Positions 22,529 through 23,142 of a stretch of DNA of 23,142 nt are shown here, piece by piece. The notes beneath the pieces were generated by a model. It did not search any database. It was not told where the DNA came from and saw only the letters and a program-made list of their open reading frames with translations. Within the stretch, counting starts at the first letter, position 1, and each line of letters opens with the position of its first letter. Made by a program: the position numbers and the translations under genes. Source of the DNA: Caryophanales bacterium UBA4100 (GTDB lineage: Bacteria > Bacillota > Bacilli > Paenibacillales > UBA4045); NCBI GenBank assembly GCA_002383285.1, contig DFXU01000005.1, positions 27,280-50,421 of the forward strand, in the 5' to 3' direction.

Positions 22529-23142
22529 TCGGCAGGTATTTAGTTGACTTCGATTTAGCAGGGTTACCGCGGCATGATAAGGAAGTCATCGTGATTGGGG
22601 CAGGGATTGCTGGTCTATTCACAGCGATTAAAGCAGCAGAAACCCATAAAGTCATTATGATAACGAAGAAATCACTGCTTGACAGCAACACACAATTCGC
22701 ACAGGGTGGAATAGCTGCAGTCATATCCGATGAGGATTCTCCTGCTTACCATCGACAGGACACACTTATCGCAGGTGCTGGTCTATGTTCATCAGATGCT
22801 GTTGATGTGCTCGTTCACGAAGGGACGGCAGGGGTACAAGACTTGGTACTAATGGGGACTCAATTCGATCTTGAGAATGGTGTATACGCCTTGACCCAAG
22901 AAGGTGCGCATAGCCAGCGAAGAATACTGCACGCGCATGGAGATGCAACGGGTGCGGAGATTATTAGGGCACTTTCTGAGAAGGCATCCTCCCATCCCAA
23001 TATTGAAATTTGGAACGATCACTTTGTAATTGATTTGATTACTCGGGAGAATGAATGCTGTGGTGCACTAGTCCAGAAAGCGGATGGGCAGCGAGAATTC
23101 GTGTCAGGCTTAGCAACGATCTTATGCACAGGTGGTACTGGG
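22525..23142 (+). CDS. nadB: L-aspartate oxidase NadB, N-terminal part (3' end outside window)
   Basis: A flavoenzyme that oxidises L-aspartate to iminoaspartate, the substrate of NadA. The ATG lies inside the nadA stop (ATGA) and the frame is open to the window end, giving 206 residues of a protein usually about 520-540 long. The FAD-binding fold shows VIVIGAGIAGLFTAIKAAE (about 22-40), then SNTQFAQGGIAAV (about 58-70). The active-site region is EGAHSQRRILHAHGDATGAEI (split as EGAHSQRR and ILHAHGDATGAEI). It ends at ILCTGGTG near the third FAD motif. About 15 extra residues precede the first beta strand. Confidence 0.96.
   Translation, partial: MIGRYLVDFDLAGLPRHDKEVIVIGAGIAGLFTAIKAAETHKVIMITKKSLLDSNTQFAQGGIAAVISDEDSPAYHRQDTLIAGAGLCSSDAVDVLVHEGTAGVQDLVLMGTQFDLENGVYALTQEGAHSQRRILHAHGDATGAEIIRALSEKASSHPNIEIWNDHFVIDLITRENECCGALVQKADGQREFVSGLATILCTGGTG

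Overview
The window looks like a chromosomal segment of an endospore-forming Firmicute, most likely of the Paenibacillaceae. This is inferred from gene order and protein family content; no 16S rRNA or other species marker is present. The order mfd, a PrsA-type lipoprotein, spoVT, a SpoVB-type flippase, yabN/mazG, HU, rqcP (yabO), yabP, yabQ, divIC, yabR, spoIIE, yabS, yabT, tilS, hpt, ftsH follows the mfd-to-ftsH block near the origin of Bacillus subtilis. It differs by inserting the PrsA-type gene after mfd and an HU gene before rqcP, and by continuing into an antiporter gene and nadA-nadB instead of coaX-hslO. Every gene reads on the + strand, so the window is strongly co-oriented.

Layout. 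1-2938: the 3' half of mfd, overlapped by a lipoprotein foldase gene. 2939-3991: a gene-free stretch of about 1 kb with a strong terminator, a 14-bp tandem array, a 52-bp tandem array built from 104-bp dimers, and a good candidate sigma-G promoter for spoVT. 3992-7928: spoVT with its terminator, then a flippase gene and the two-domain MazG gene. 8157-8692: HU and rqcP, joined by a stop/start overlap. 8864-9981: yabP-yabQ-divIC (sporulation coat/cortex proteins and a divisome protein). 10152-10664: an S1-domain RNA-binding protein with its own consensus promoter and a structured leader. 10834-13326: spoIIE behind two near-consensus Spo0A boxes. 13528-15223: a vWA-domain gene and a Hanks-type kinase gene behind a sigma-F-like promoter. 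15252-19395: tilS, hpt and ftsH. 19543-21360: a CPA2-type cation/proton antiporter. 21584-23142: nadA and the 5' part of nadB, with a possible operator over the nadA promoter.

How the genes fit together. The block mixes essential housekeeping (transcription-coupled repair, tRNA-Ile lysidine synthesis, purine salvage, FtsH proteolysis, division, ribosome quality control, NAD synthesis) with sporulation genes from several stages: SpoIIE for sigma-F activation, YabT as a forespore kinase, YabP/YabQ in the mother cell, and SpoVT late in the forespore. The promoters I can read (Spo0A/sigma-A, sigma-F-like, sigma-E-like, sigma-G-like, sigma-A) fit that division of labour. I found no tRNA, rRNA, CRISPR, phage or insertion sequence. 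I also found no clearly new multi-gene system. The least explained parts are the repeat-filled gap upstream of spoVT, the structured leader and glycine/arginine-rich tail of the S1 protein, and the antiporter gene with a degenerate nucleotide-binding motif.
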